Assembly (NCBI GenBank): GCA_002261155.1
Contig: NKXN01000004.1
Location: 1 to 64,000 of the forward strand
Reading direction: 5' to 3'
Source: Bacillaceae bacterium SAS-127
GTDB taxonomy: Bacteria; Bacillota; Bacilli; Bacillales; Domibacillaceae
DNA: 64,000 nt
Shown: positions 37,848-53,016 of the stretch, piece by piece
How the letters are laid out: the number at the start of each line of letters is the position of its first letter
Numbering within the stretch: position 1 is the first letter of the stretch
Made by a program: the position numbers and the translations under genes
Notes under the pieces: model-generated
What the model was told of the DNA's origin: nothing
The model's input: only the letters and a program-made list of their open reading frames with translations
The model's database searches: none

Positions 37848-39137
37848 ATGAAAAAGTATACTAAGAGCTCATTTGGAATAGGGAAGAAACTTGTCGTGCT
37901 CGTGACTGTTTTGGCGATCATTACGTATTCAACTAGCGCTTTTTTTATTTATTACTTATATCCGATGTTTTTTTCTGGGATGAATGAAACGTTATTTACG
38001 ACTATGACGTTATTAATGGGGATTATGTGGTCTGGTATTTTAGCTTATATTGTGGGAGGCTATTTCGTTAAGCCGTTGCAACAATTAGAAGCAGCCGCTT
38101 TAGAGGCGGCTACCGGAAATATTGAAAAAGATGTGGAATTGCCAAATGGTCAAGATGAGATCCGATCATTAGCTCAAGCTTTTAATAAAATGCTCGCTAA
38201 TTTGAGAGAGATGGTTCATAGTATTGAGAATAATTTTTCGTTGACGAACGAAAGTGTACAACGAATTTCAAATGAAGCAGCGGCAGCTTCACAGAAGGCA
38301 GAGGACATTTTCCGCACGGTCGATGAGATTTCAGCGGGAGCCGAAAATTCTGCTGTTGCGATCCAGTCCACAGCGGAGTCGGTAGAGGATGTGACTCATC
38401 TAGCGGGTGAAGTGCAACGAAAAGCGAAAACTTCAGCTGTTCAGGCGGAAGAAATGGTTCGCGATCTTGAAGAAAGCAAAGAGGTGTTTCAGTCGCTGAT
38501 TTCAGGCATGGAGCGGTTATCTTCTGAAAACAAATATTCTTTACGAGCTGTGCGAGGGTTAGAAGAAAATGCTCGTAAAGTGGGCGATATTATTCAACTA
38601 GTAGGAGCGATTGCGGCGCAAACGAACTTGCTGGCATTAAATGCTTCGATTGAAGCAGCGCGGGCGGGAGAGCATGGCAAAGGCTTTGCGGTCGTCGCAG
38701 AGGAAGTTCGCAAGCTGGCAGATGAGAGTGGCACAGCAGTTCAAGGGATTTCTGAACTGATTCAACAAATGCAGCGGGAAGTTGATCAAGTTGTGCAGCA
38801 AATTTCTTCTCAAGTTGAAAGCGTAAACACCGAAGTACAGAAGGGGTCAAAAGCGAACGCGGCGATTGAACTGATGACAGATAAAATCCTTGTCGTGGCA
38901 GATGATGTCCATATGATTTCTGATTTAGTGAATAAGCAAATGGACAGCATTGAACTGACGTCTAGACAGTCGCAAGAAGTCGCTGCGATTGCCGAGGAAA
39001 CATCAGCAGGCGCATTAGAAGTGACGCGTGTGACAAAAGATCAAACGAAAGTCATGAACCATATTGAACAAGACATCATCCAGCTGAAAACGAAAGCGGA
39101 TGAGCTAAAATCAACGATCACCCGCTTTCGTTTATAG
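37848..39137 (+). CDS. Methyl-accepting chemotaxis protein lacking a large sensor domain
   Basis: A 429-residue chemoreceptor. Two membrane helices (about residues 14-37 and 49-72) are separated by only about 11 residues, so no extracellular ligand-binding domain exists. A HAMP domain (about 73-125) and a full cytoplasmic signalling coiled coil follow, with the conserved tip [19 protein letters not shown]. It may sense a membrane or cytoplasmic cue, or work with a partner. It follows ywlE by 24 bp and interrupts the B. subtilis ywlE-ywlF order. Confidence 0.9.
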   Translation: MKKYTKSSFGIGKKLVVLVTVLAIITYSTSAFFIYYLYPMFFSGMNETLFTTMTLLMGIMWSGILAYIVGGYFVKPLQQLEAAALEAATGNIEKDVELPNGQDEIRSLAQAFNKMLANLREMVHSIENNFSLTNESVQRISNEAAAASQKAEDIFRTVDEISAGAENSAVAIQSTAESVEDVTHLAGEVQRKAKTSAVQAEEMVRDLEESKEVFQSLISGMERLSSENKYSLRAVRGLEENARKVGDIIQLVGAIAAQTNLLALNASIEAARAGEHGKGFAVVAEEVRKLADESGTAVQGISELIQQMQREVDQVVQQISSQVESVNTEVQKGSKANAAIELMTDKILVVADDVHMISDLVNKQMDSIELTSRQSQEVAAIAEETSAGALEVTRVTKDQTKVMNHIEQDIIQLKTKADELKSTITRFRL

Positions 39138-39325
39138 TAAAATATCGGTTGCTTGCTTGAGATATCGTTCTATCAGATTTTGCCCAAAGAGCGCCCCTAC
39201 TTCAATTTTGTGAAGGGTGTAGCCCAGAAATAAGTAGAGGGTGAATTTCGGCTTTGCGGCGCAAAAGGCTTTGTTTTTTAATTTTGCGCTTGGTATAATC
39301 AGTCTTATAAACGATAAGGAAATAA

Positions 39326-39451
39326 TTTCCACAAATCAGACAAAAACTGTGGAAAGAATACTTTTGGTCGAGAAGTTTCTGCTTGCTCACAACAGGTGGT
39401 ACACCAATTGATATTGTACGCGAATATATTGAAAATCAAGGAATGAAATGA
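39326..39451 (+). pseudogene. tnpA remnant (IS200-type Y1 transposase C-terminus)
   Basis: An open frame of 41 codons ending at TGA 39449-39451 and starting just after an in-frame TAA. It encodes F-P-Q-I-R-Q-K-L-W-K-E-Y-F-W-S-R-S-F-C and ends in G-G-T-P-I-D-I-V-R-E-Y-I-E-N-Q-G. This is the typical C-terminal end of IS200/IS605 TnpA transposases. No start codon or SD is present and the HUH motif region is missing, so it is a deletion remnant. It ends 9 bp before tnpB, the usual tnpA-tnpB spacing. Confidence 0.8.
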
Positions 39452-39460
39452 GGTGGAAAA

Positions 39461-40561
39461 ATGTTAATCAACAAAGCGTATAAGTTTCGTTTGTATCCAA
39501 ATAAGCAACAGGAAGTGCTGATTGCAAAAACCATTGGCTGTTCTCGTTTTGTTTTTAACCGTTTCCTTTCTCAATGGAATGAAACGTATGAAGCGACAGG
39601 TAAAGGCTTGTCATATAGTGCCTGTTCTTCTCAACTTACGCAATTAAAGAAAGAAATTACTTGGTTACAAGAAGTTGATTCACATTCCCTACAATCATCT
39701 TTGAAGCACCTTGCAGATTCTTTTGACCGTTTCTTCAATAAGCAAAATGATGCACCACGATTTAAAAGCAAGAAAAACAAGGTGCAATCCTACACAACAA
39801 ATATTGAAAAGAAGAACCAACGTCCAGAAGTAAGTATAGTAGGGAAGCGTATGAAATTACCTAAGTTGGGTTGGATTCGTTTTGCGAACAGTCGACAAGT
39901 GCAGGGGCGTATCCTGAACGCTACTATTAGACGGACCCCCTCAGGCAAATATTTTGTATCCCTGTTGGTTGAGAAAGAAGTAAAGGAACTTCCTAAAACT
40001 CACTCCAGTGTAGGAATGGACGTTGGTCTGAAAAATTTCGCCATACTTTCTACGGGTGAAGTGTTTGCTAATCCGAAATGGTTTCGCACATTAGAAGAAA
40101 AGTTGGCTCACGCACAACGAATTTTGTCCAGACGTAAAAAAAGGTCGTCCAACTGGAATAAACAACGTATCAAAGTAGCACGTATTCATGAACGAATTGC
40201 CCATGCGAGAAAGGATTACTTGGATAAAATTTCAACGCACATCATCAAAAACCACGATGTTGTAGCAATTGAAGATTTACAGGTAGCCAATATGCTCAAA
40301 AATGGCCATCTTGCAAAAGCAATCAGTGAAGTATCATGGTCACAATTTCGAGAGATGCTCGAATATAAAGCGAAATGGTACGGTAAGAAAATCATAGCCG
40401 TGAATCCACACTGTACGTCACAAACATGTAATGTGTGCGGTCATATAGCAAAGGAGAACCGCAAAACACAAGCCGTATTTAAGTGTGTATCCTGCGGTCA
40501 TGAGGATCATGCGGATATAAATGCTTCCAAGAATATAAGAGATTTAGCCATCGCAAACTGA
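39461..40561 (+). CDS. tnpB: TnpB RNA-guided nuclease (IS200/IS605 OrfB)
   Basis: A 366-residue TnpB, the compact RNA-guided DNA endonuclease family ancestral to Cas12. The RuvC catalytic residues are all present: D187 in G-M-D-V-G-L-K-N, E271 in V-A-I-E-D-L-Q, and D352 in H-A-D-I-N-A-S. A four-Cys zinc finger is formed by C323, C326, C342 and C345. The N-terminal helix-turn-helix domain begins N-K-A-Y-K-F-R-L-Y-P-N. The ORF is intact with a GAGGTGG SD, so the nuclease is probably functional despite loss of tnpA. Confidence 0.93.
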   Translation: MLINKAYKFRLYPNKQQEVLIAKTIGCSRFVFNRFLSQWNETYEATGKGLSYSACSSQLTQLKKEITWLQEVDSHSLQSSLKHLADSFDRFFNKQNDAPRFKSKKNKVQSYTTNIEKKNQRPEVSIVGKRMKLPKLGWIRFANSRQVQGRILNATIRRTPSGKYFVSLLVEKEVKELPKTHSSVGMDVGLKNFAILSTGEVFANPKWFRTLEEKLAHAQRILSRRKKRSSNWNKQRIKVARIHERIAHARKDYLDKISTHIIKNHDVVAIEDLQVANMLKNGHLAKAISEVSWSQFREMLEYKAKWYGKKIIAVNPHCTSQTCNVCGHIAKENRKTQAVFKCVSCGHEDHADINASKNIRDLAIAN

Positions 40562-40712
40562 TTCAACATGCAGGAGACTTGCTACAAAGTCGCTTGGACT
40601 GCCAACCGTCGGAATGACGGGCGTAGCCTAATAAATTAGAGATCGAAAGGTTTCTGTACTTAGGAATGCCTCATGTTCAACGAGCGTAGTGAGTAACTGG
40701 GGGTAATTCAAG
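40562..40712 (+). ncRNA. Candidate omega RNA (TnpB guide RNA scaffold) and right end
   Basis: The region right after tnpB contains several short inverted segments and a right-end hairpin around 40671-40703 (CCTCATG..., with CTGGGGG). This layout is characteristic of IS200/IS605 omega RNAs, which usually begin inside the tnpB 3' end. The guide would be the sequence just beyond the right end (about 40713 on, running into the rpiB SD region). The boundary is inferred. Confidence 0.5.
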
Positions 40713-40755
40713 ACAAAATGAAAATAAGTATCCAATTTGAAAGGGGATTGTACAA

Positions 40756-41193
40756 ATGAAAGTAGCAATTGCTTCGGACCACGGTGGAGTGAACATCCGT
40801 GAGGAAATAAAGAGTTTATTAGAAGAGCTTGGCATTGAATTTGAGGATTTTGGCTGTGAATGTGGGACGTCTGTTGATTATCCAGATTACGCGCTTCCAG
40901 TGGCGGAAAAAGTAGCAAACGGTGAGTTTGACCGTGGGATTTTAATTTGCGGAACAGGAATTGGCATGAGCATTGCTGCTAATAAAGTCCAAGGCATTCG
41001 TTGTGCACTTGTTCATGATTTGTTTAGTGCTAAAGCAACGAGAGAACATAATGATAGCAATATGCTGGCGATGGGAGAGCGCGTCATTGGCCCTGGATTA
41101 GCTCGTGAAATCGCGAAAGTTTGGTTAACGACGGATTACGAAGGTGGCCGCCACGAAAATCGTGTGAGTAAGATTAAAGCATACGAACAATAA
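40756..41193 (+). CDS. rpiB: Ribose 5-phosphate isomerase B
   Basis: A 145-residue RpiB-type isomerase interconverting ribose 5-phosphate and ribulose 5-phosphate. Substrate-binding S-D-H-G-G lies near residue 7 and the active-site loop with catalytic Cys in C-G-T-G-I-G-M-S-I-A-A-N-K near residue 65. Length and place match YwlF. ATG follows AAAGGGG. ywlG starts 20 bp downstream, so the pair is probably co-transcribed. Its upstream flank now contains the right end of the transposon. Confidence 0.93.
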   Translation: MKVAIASDHGGVNIREEIKSLLEELGIEFEDFGCECGTSVDYPDYALPVAEKVANGEFDRGILICGTGIGMSIAANKVQGIRCALVHDLFSAKATREHNDSNMLAMGERVIGPGLAREIAKVWLTTDYEGGRHENRVSKIKAYEQ

Positions 41194-41212
41194 TAAGGCG
41201 AGGTGAAGCCCT

Positions 41213-41785
41213 GTGTTATTAAAAGAGTGGGAACAAGACTTACGCCGACTTTTACAAGAGTTTCAGCAACAGGCTAATCTTCAACCAGATCAAACGGTCG
41301 TCATTGGCTGCTCGACTTCTGAAATTGCTGGCGAAAAAATTGGTACAGCGGGCACGTTAGATATTGCCGAAATGGTGTATCGTCAAGTGAAAGCATGGGC
41401 GGATGAACACGGTGTTCATTTGGCTTTTCAATGTTGTGAACATTTAAATCGGGCGCTAGTAGTTGATCGTGAGCTGATTGGGCGCTTGCAACTTGAAGAA
41501 GTTGCGGTCATCCCTGTTCGGCAAGCCGGCGGTTCAATGGCTACCTATGCTTATGGGCAAAACTCGAACAGCGCGGTCGTTGAATATATCAAAGCTGACG
41601 CCGGGATCGATCTCGGTGATACATTGATTGGAATGCACCTGAAGCATGTTGCAGTTCCGCTACGTACGAGTGTGAAACAAGTAGGACATGCTCATGCGAC
41701 GATGGCAAAAACGCGACCGAAATTAATCGGTGGTGTTCGGGCGGTTTATGAAAAAACGAATATAAACGAAAAATGCACTAGTTAA
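41213..41785 (+). CDS. ywlG: YwlG family protein (DUF436)
   Basis: A 190-residue protein of the DUF436/TIGR01440 family, widespread in Firmicutes beside rpiB and glyA. Conserved features visible are G-C-S-T-S-E-I near residue 37, C-C-E-H-L-N-R-A near residue 81 and a C-terminal R-P-K-L-I-G-G-V-R. The Cys-rich C-C-E-H stretch could bind a metal, but this is only a suggestion. GTG 41213 follows AGGTGAAG. A terminator ends the rpiB-ywlG unit. Function is unknown. Confidence 0.9.
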   Translation: MLLKEWEQDLRRLLQEFQQQANLQPDQTVVIGCSTSEIAGEKIGTAGTLDIAEMVYRQVKAWADEHGVHLAFQCCEHLNRALVVDRELIGRLQLEEVAVIPVRQAGGSMATYAYGQNSNSAVVEYIKADAGIDLGDTLIGMHLKHVAVPLRTSVKQVGHAHATMAKTRPKLIGGVRAVYEKTNINEKCTS

Positions 41786-41796
41786 TGTTAAGATAT

Positions 41797-41830
41797 AACC
41801 GGCTTTTTTTGTGAAAGTCGGTTTTTTTTT
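41797..41830 (+). terminator. Terminator after ywlG
   Basis: AACCGGCTTT pairs with AAAGTCGGTT (one G-U), followed by nine T residues. Confidence 0.85.
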
Positions 41831-41900
41831 ATAAAAAATTCGTTAATTCATTTGAAAGATTGCAGAAACGTGGTAGAATGTAAAAGAATTTATAAAATTG

Positions 41901-42092
41901 GCACTACATAAAGTGAAACTTCAATCAGTAGGGGTTCTTTTCATCCCCCACTGATTGTTAGTTGAACGGATCGGGCGTTTACGGGCTGTTGATCTCCCAC
42001 ATATGTCTGCGCTTCTTCTGCAGTGTTGAGGTGGGAGTCTTACAGCCCGTTAATGCGGGATAAAAGTTGAAAATAAGCACTATAAATTGGAA
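41901..42092 (+). other. Folded leader or MITE-like element upstream of glyA
   Basis: Two strong hairpins lie in this 318-bp gap. First: CAATCAGT-A-GGGG (41922-41934) with CCCC(C)ACTGATTG (41945-41957). Second: ACGGGCTGT (41981-41989) with ACAGCCCGT (42042-42050), with inner CTCCCAC (41994-42000) and GTGGGAG (42031-42037). The block is flanked by similar phrases: GCACTACATAAA on the left, GCACTATAAA on the right, and inverted TTCAA / TTGAA. It could be a structured RNA leader or a non-autonomous mobile element. No PurR box or known riboswitch consensus was recognised. Confidence 0.6.
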
Positions 42093-42103
42093 GGGGATTG
42101 AAA

Positions 42104-43339
42104 ATGAGCAAACTTCAAGTTCAAGATTCAGCAGTTTTTGCAGCGATCCAGGATGAATTAAAACGTCAACAAACGAAAATTGAGTTAATTGCCTCTGAAA
42201 ACTTTGTTAGTGAAGCAGTAATGGAAGCACAAGGTTCAGTATTAACGAATAAATATGCAGAAGGTTATCCTGCTAAGCGTTATTACGGTGGTTGTGAGCA
42301 TGTGGATGTTGTAGAAGATTTAGCTCGCGATCGTGCGAAAGAAATTTTCGGTGCAGAGCATGCAAACGTGCAACCTCACTCGGGTGCACAAGCAAACATG
42401 GCTGTTTACTTTACAATTTTAGAGCAGGGCGACACGGTTCTTGGGATGAATCTTTCTCATGGTGGTCATTTAACGCACGGTAGCCCAGTTAACTTCAGTG
42501 GAGTACAATACAATTTCATCGAGTATGGTGTCGATAAAGAAACACAAATGATCGATTATGAAGATGTACGTCAAAAAGCGATCGACAACAAACCGAAATT
42601 AATCGTAGCGGGTGCAAGTGCATATCCACGTGCGATCGATTTCGCGAAATTCCGTGAAATCGCTGATGAAGTAGGCGCGTACTTAATGGTCGATATGGCT
42701 CATATTGCAGGTCTTGTGGCAGCTGGTCTTCACCAAAACCCAGTGCCATATGCTGATTTCGTTACAACAACGACGCATAAAACACTCCGTGGCCCTCGTG
42801 GTGGTATGATTCTTTGTAAAGAAGAGTTTGCGAAGAAAATTGATAAAGCGATTTTCCCTGGTATCCAAGGTGGTCCATTAATGCATGTCATCTCGGCAAA
42901 AGCTGTAGCTTTCGGTGAAGCTTTAGAGCCAAGCTTTAAAGAATATGCACAAAACATTATCGACAATGCGAAACGTTTAGGCGAAGGGTTAACAAAAGAA
43001 GGGATCAATCTTGTATCAGGCGGTACAGATAACCACTTGCTATTAATCGACCTTCAATCTCTTGGCTTAACAGGAAAAGTAGCGGAACATGTACTTGATG
43101 AAGTGGGGATCACAGCCAATAAAAATACGATCCCGTTCGATCCACAAAGCCCGTTTATAACAAGTGGAATTCGTATCGGAACAGCAGCTGTCACTTCTCG
43201 TGGTTTCGATTTAGAAGCAATGGACGAAGTAGCTTCTATTATCGCTGACACGTTGAAAAATCATGAAGACGAAGCGACATTACAAAAATCTAGCCAACGT
43301 GTAGCAGACTTAACAGCGAAATATCCATTATATAATTAA
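42104..43339 (+). CDS. glyA: Serine hydroxymethyltransferase
   Basis: A 411-residue PLP enzyme converting serine and tetrahydrofolate to glycine and methylene-tetrahydrofolate. The PLP-binding Lys is in [11 protein letters not shown] near residue 226. S-E-N-F-V near residue 33 and Y-Y-G-G-C near residue 63 are family signatures. ATG 42104 is set by AAGGGG 8 nt upstream. It is monocistronic by its own terminator. Its leader holds the large folded element described above, which may control it. Confidence 0.96.
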   Translation: MSKLQVQDSAVFAAIQDELKRQQTKIELIASENFVSEAVMEAQGSVLTNKYAEGYPAKRYYGGCEHVDVVEDLARDRAKEIFGAEHANVQPHSGAQANMAVYFTILEQGDTVLGMNLSHGGHLTHGSPVNFSGVQYNFIEYGVDKETQMIDYEDVRQKAIDNKPKLIVAGASAYPRAIDFAKFREIADEVGAYLMVDMAHIAGLVAAGLHQNPVPYADFVTTTTHKTLRGPRGGMILCKEEFAKKIDKAIFPGIQGGPLMHVISAKAVAFGEALEPSFKEYAQNIIDNAKRLGEGLTKEGINLVSGGTDNHLLLIDLQSLGLTGKVAEHVLDEVGITANKNTIPFDPQSPFITSGIRIGTAAVTSRGFDLEAMDEVASIIADTLKNHEDEATLQKSSQRVADLTAKYPLYN

Positions 43340-43349
43340 ACACTTCAAG

Positions 43350-43377
43350 CACCCGGTTGTACTCGGGTGTTTTTTTG
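43350..43377 (+). terminator. Terminator after glyA
   Basis: CACCCG pairs with CGGGTG around an 8-nt loop, followed by TTTTTTT. Confidence 0.9.
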
Positions 43378-43496
43378 TACTATAATAATGAAAAGTGTAT
43401 AAACGCTGTCTGCTGCTTATGCGGTTTTTTTTTGCCGTTTGCGTGATAGCTACTACTGAAGCATTTTTTGTACATAAAGATAAGGGAGCGATTACT

Positions 43497-44126
43497 TTGG
43501 CAAAAGTATATGTGTTTGACCATCCATTAATTCAACACAAATTAACAATGATTCGTGATAAAAATACAGGAACAAAAGAATTTCGTGAGCTTGTGGACGA
43601 AATTGCAACATTGATGGCATTTGAAATTACACGCGACTTACCGTTAGAGGAAGTAAGCGTCGAGACACCTGTGTGTGAAACTAACACGAAAATACTAGCA
43701 GGTAAAAAATTAGGAATTGTGCCGATTTTACGTGCTGGTATTGGAATGGTTGAAGGAGTGTTAAAGCTAATTCCTGCGGCGAAAGTAGGGCATGTTGGCT
43801 TATACCGTGATCCGCAAACGTTAACGCCGGTGGAATATTATGTGAAGCTCCCTTCGGATGTAGAAGAGCGTGACTTTATCGTTGTTGATCCGATGCTTGC
43901 GACTGGTGGCTCTGCAGTTGAAGCGATCAACTCTTTGAAGAAGCGTGGAGCGAAAAACGTGAAGTTTATGTGCTTAGTTGCTGCCCCTGAAGGAGTAGAG
44001 GCGATGAAGGAAGCACACCCTGATGTAGATATTTATATCGCCGCTTTAGATGAGAAATTAAATGAAAAAGGTTATATCGTACCAGGTCTAGGAGATGCAG
44101 GAGACCGTCTGTTCGGAACAAAATAA
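43497..44126 (+). CDS. upp: Uracil phosphoribosyltransferase
   Basis: A 209-residue salvage enzyme that makes UMP from uracil and PRPP. The PRPP-binding signature is [12 protein letters not shown] near residue 130. The C-terminal [13 protein letters not shown] uracil-binding motif is intact. TTG 43497 is chosen because AAGGGAG lies upstream and it gives exactly the B. subtilis length; the frame opens at 43395 but that extension has no SD. It precedes mnaA by 22 bp. Confidence 0.95.
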   Translation: MAKVYVFDHPLIQHKLTMIRDKNTGTKEFRELVDEIATLMAFEITRDLPLEEVSVETPVCETNTKILAGKKLGIVPILRAGIGMVEGVLKLIPAAKVGHVGLYRDPQTLTPVEYYVKLPSDVEERDFIVVDPMLATGGSAVEAINSLKKRGAKNVKFMCLVAAPEGVEAMKEAHPDVDIYIAALDEKLNEKGYIVPGLGDAGDRLFGTK

Positions 44127-44148
44127 TTAAAAGGTAGGTACATGTAAA

Positions 44149-45288
44149 ATGAATCGCCCAATTAAAGTGATGACGATTTTCGGTACACGTCCGGAAGCAA
44201 TTAAGATGGCACCACTTGTTCTCGAATTACAAAAACATCCAGATCGTTTTGAGTCGATTGTGACCGTGACTGCTCAACATCGTCAAATGCTTGACCAAGT
44301 TCTTGAAATTTTCAACGTGCAGCCTGACTACGACTTAAATATTATGAAAGACCGCCAAACCCTCATTGACGTGACAACTCGTGGGCTAGAGGGCCTAGAT
44401 CGCGTAATGAAAGAAGTTAAGCCGGATATCGTGCTCGTTCACGGTGATACGACGACGACGTTTATTGCGAGTTTGGCTGCTTTTTATAATCAAATTGCGG
44501 TTGGTCATGTTGAAGCAGGGTTGCGTACATGGAATAAATATTCACCGTTCCCAGAGGAGATGAATCGCCAGCTAACAGGTGTGATCGCGGATCTTCACTT
44601 CTCACCGACGGATCAAGCGGAACGCAATCTGTTAAATGAAGATAAAAAAGAAGAAGCGATTTTCGTTACAGGAAACACAGCGATCGATGCGTTGAAAACA
44701 ACGGTGAAAGAAGAATACAGCCACGAAGTGCTTGATCGTATCGGCAATGACCGTCTAGTATTAATGACGGCTCACCGCCGTGAAAACCTTGGACAACCGA
44801 TGCGTAACATGTTCTCAGCCATTAAGCGCCTTGTTCAAGAAAATAGTGATATCCAAGTTGTGTATCCGGTGCATTTAAATCCAGCGGTTCGTGAAATTGC
44901 TGACGAAATTCTTGGCAATGACCCGCGCATTCACTTAATTGAGCCACTTGATGTCATTGATTTCCACAATTTCGCATCAAGAGCGCACTTGATTTTAACC
45001 GATTCCGGTGGGGTGCAAGAAGAAGCACCATCGCTTGGCGTACCGGTTCTAGTGTTGCGTGACACAACGGAGCGACCAGAAGGAATCGAAGCGGGAACAT
45101 TAAAGCTCGCAGGTGTGGAAGAAGAAACAATTTACCAATTGGCGACAGAACTATTAACAAACGAAGTCGAATACGAAAAAATGGCGAAAGCCTCCAACCC
45201 GTACGGCGATGGAGAAGCATCTCGTCGCATTTGCGAAGCGATTCGCTACTACTTCAAAGCAACGGACGAAAAGCCAGAACGATTCTAA
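44149..45288 (+). CDS. mnaA: UDP-N-acetylglucosamine 2-epimerase
   Basis: A 379-residue non-hydrolysing epimerase making UDP-ManNAc, used for teichoic-acid linkage units and other surface polymers. N-terminal F-G-T-R-P-E-A-I-K-M begins the first Rossmann domain. H-G-D-T-T-T-T-F near residue 96, H-V-E-A-G-L-R-T near residue 117 and T-D-S-G-G-V-Q-E-E near residue 284 are family signatures. It follows upp closely, so they may share transcription. A hairpin closes the unit before the atp promoter. Confidence 0.94.
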   Translation: MNRPIKVMTIFGTRPEAIKMAPLVLELQKHPDRFESIVTVTAQHRQMLDQVLEIFNVQPDYDLNIMKDRQTLIDVTTRGLEGLDRVMKEVKPDIVLVHGDTTTTFIASLAAFYNQIAVGHVEAGLRTWNKYSPFPEEMNRQLTGVIADLHFSPTDQAERNLLNEDKKEEAIFVTGNTAIDALKTTVKEEYSHEVLDRIGNDRLVLMTAHRRENLGQPMRNMFSAIKRLVQENSDIQVVYPVHLNPAVREIADEILGNDPRIHLIEPLDVIDFHNFASRAHLILTDSGGVQEEAPSLGVPVLVLRDTTERPEGIEAGTLKLAGVEEETIYQLATELLTNEVEYEKMAKASNPYGDGEASRRICEAIRYYFKATDEKPERF

Positions 45289-45296
45289 ATTTGAAA

Positions 45297-45329
45297 AAAA
45301 GCCAGCTGCGCACTACGTAGCTGGCTTTT
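45297..45329 (+). terminator. Terminator after mnaA
   Basis: AAAAGCCAGCT pairs with AGCTGGCTTTT around an 11-nt loop. Confidence 0.88.
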
Positions 45330-45403
45330 ATAATAGAAAGTTCCTATCCTATCTATAGAATCTTTCAATCAAGCCTTTGGTAAAAAGTCGAGTTTTTTCT
45401 ATA

Positions 45404-45482
45404 TTATAAGAAAAACTTATAATGATCCCTAATTTTTGATCATTTTGTGAAAGATTCGTTACAAATTGTGATCTTTTTCACT
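45404..45482 (+). promoter_or_regulatory. Palindromic operator candidates before the atp promoter
   Basis: Three inverted repeats precede the promoter: TTATAAG-N5-CTTATAA (45404-45422); TTGTGAAAGATTCGTTACAA (45445-45464); and TGTGA-TCTTTT-TCACT (45467-45482). The last fits the FNR/CRP-type pattern TGTGA-N6-TCACA with one mismatch and resembles Rex sites (TTGTGA-N6-TCACAA). It lies about 50 bp before the expected transcription start. Confidence 0.45.
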
Positions 45483-45491
45483 CTAAACGCA

Positions 45492-45520
45492 TTGACATTG
45501 AAAAACCCCTATTGTATGCT
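45492..45520 (+). promoter_or_regulatory. Sigma-A promoter of the atp operon
   Basis: TTGACA, 17 bp, TATGCT. The -35 is consensus. The leader to the first gene is about 70 nt. No other promoter of this quality was seen before atpE. Confidence 0.85.
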
Positions 45521-45598
45521 AACAAAGGGTAAGGAACAAACAATTGTAACCGTTTTTGTCATGTCAAGTAAACCGTTCTAGAATTGAGGTGTTTTCGC

Positions 45599-45817
45599 AT
45601 GAAAAGTCGAAAAAGCCCCTTTCGAGCAATGGCCTTGTACAGTTCCATTCTAGCACAGTTAACAGGCTCGATCCTTATTGGGATATTTGCTGGGCGCTGG
45701 CTTGACGGAAGGTGGAACACTGACCCACTTTGTTTAATTATTGGACTGCTATTTGGTTTAACCATTGGCATTTTTTTAATGTTACAATCAGTCCGCTATT
45801 TTAATTCGGGAGATTAA
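45599..45817 (+). CDS. AtpZ/AtpI-type small membrane protein of the ATP synthase operon
   Basis: A 72-residue protein with two membrane helices and a short polar turn, G-R-W-L-D-G-R-W. This is the pattern of the small AtpZ-like (PF09527) proteins at the head of Bacillus atp operons, which with AtpI are linked to Mg2+/Ca2+ transport or c-ring assembly. ATG 45599 follows GAGGTG. It starts the operon and is followed 6 bp later by atpI. I am confident of the family type, less so of the exact role. Confidence 0.8.
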   Translation: MKSRKSPFRAMALYSSILAQLTGSILIGIFAGRWLDGRWNTDPLCLIIGLLFGLTIGIFLMLQSVRYFNSGD

Positions 45818-45823
45818 TTTGTT

Positions 45824-46210
45824 ATGCCGGAACTCCAGCACACATTTTCAAGGCACCGAAAGTACATAATCTACTTGCTCTCCATTTTCGTCTTCTGCTG
45901 GGGAATTACGCCCTATAAGCCTGTATTCGCAGGCCTCATCCTTGGGACAAGCATAAGTTTTTTCAACCATTGGTTAATGGTCAATCGAATGAACCGTTTT
46001 AGCAATGCGATCGATAAAGGCGAAAAAGTGAAATCGCTCGGTACTTTATCTAGAATGGCTTCAGCGGGATTAGCTGCGCTCATTGCTTTACGCTATCCTG
46101 AGCATATCCATCTTATTTTCACAGTTTTGGGATTAATGACATCCTATCTTGTCATTATGATAGATTTTTTCATTCATTTTTTAATAAATAAAACCGGGGA
46201 AGAGAGGTGA
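45824..46210 (+). CDS. atpI: ATP synthase subunit I
   Basis: A 128-residue membrane protein with about four hydrophobic segments, typical of AtpI, which assists assembly of the c-subunit ring of the F0 sector. It is poorly conserved, so assignment rests on topology, length and position immediately before atpB. The start ATG lies 6 bp after the preceding stop. The basic loop R-M-N-R-F near residue 55 lies between the membrane segments. Confidence 0.88.
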   Translation: MPELQHTFSRHRKYIIYLLSIFVFCWGITPYKPVFAGLILGTSISFFNHWLMVNRMNRFSNAIDKGEKVKSLGTLSRMASAGLAALIALRYPEHIHLIFTVLGLMTSYLVIMIDFFIHFLINKTGEER

Positions 46211-46942
<732 letters not shown>

Positions 46943-46965
46943 TTATAATTCGTTCATTTATATGA

Positions 46966-47244
<279 letters not shown>

Positions 47245-47408
47245 TAACTTCAAGAAACGACTACTTAGATATTGTCATAAGCAAGATTGCTACATAGCAA
47301 GCTTTGTATATGTTCAGTAGTTTGGTCGTCAAAGCTCGATCATAAAAACAGCTAAAGGTGTTTATTTTGAACACTAGAAGCCAAATTATATTTCGGGGTT
47401 TTGTTCCA

Positions 47409-47444
47409 AATGGCGAAGATCATTCCAAGCGAACCTTCGCCATT
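47409..47444 (+). terminator. Hairpin in the atpE-atpF gap
   Basis: AATGGCGAAG pairs perfectly with CTTCGCCATT around a 16-nt loop, followed by CCTTTATG. It lies inside an otherwise compact operon. It may act as an RNA-processing or attenuation site favouring atpE over the F1 genes. Nothing else is supported in 47245-47536. Confidence 0.5.
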
Positions 47445-47512
47445 CCTTTATGTTCAATCTTTAAAAAAGCATTTCGTTTAATAGAATCTTCTCTACTTAA
47501 GAGGAGATGTAG

Positions 47513-48591
<1,079 letters not shown>

Positions 48592-48671
48592 TAAGTGATA
48601 AGTATTGAATTAAAAGAAACTGAGTGAATTAATAAAGACTATTAATTTCTCTTTGACCACTAAATATATGA

Positions 48672-50192
<1,521 letters not shown>

Positions 50193-50273
50193 TTTTTCAG
50201 AATCATTGAAAGTGGGAAAGGATCGTTAATGGTCCTCCCCTTTCATTACTTCTAACATTAAAAAGGGTGGTGA

Positions 50274-51137
<864 letters not shown>

Positions 51138-51148
51138 TGAAAAGCTAG

Positions 51149-52582
<1,434 letters not shown>

Positions 52583-52601
52583 TAAGGGACCAGGGGGTTA
52601 A

Positions 52602-53012
<411 letters not shown>

Positions 53013-53016
53013 TAGT

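Larger units (their letters stand above)
39190..40712 (+). mobile_element. IS200/IS605-type element with intact tnpB and remnant tnpA
   Basis: An insertion between the chemoreceptor gene and rpiB. The left part holds a short imperfect hairpin (CTAC-TTCA ... TGAA-GGGTGTAG, about 39197-39222). Then come a truncated tnpA end, a complete tnpB and a folded right-end region. Exact ends could not be fixed by eye; the right end is probably near 40710. With no functional TnpA here, movement would need a transposase supplied in trans. Confidence 0.75.

Noticed and set aside
41860-42103. PurR box, glycine or THF riboswitch before glyA
   Set aside because: The hairpins are clear, but none of these consensus cores could be matched by eye.
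43395-43496. Longer N-terminus of Upp
   Set aside because: The hydrophobic extension begins next to the glyA terminator without an SD; TTG 43497 gives the exact family length.
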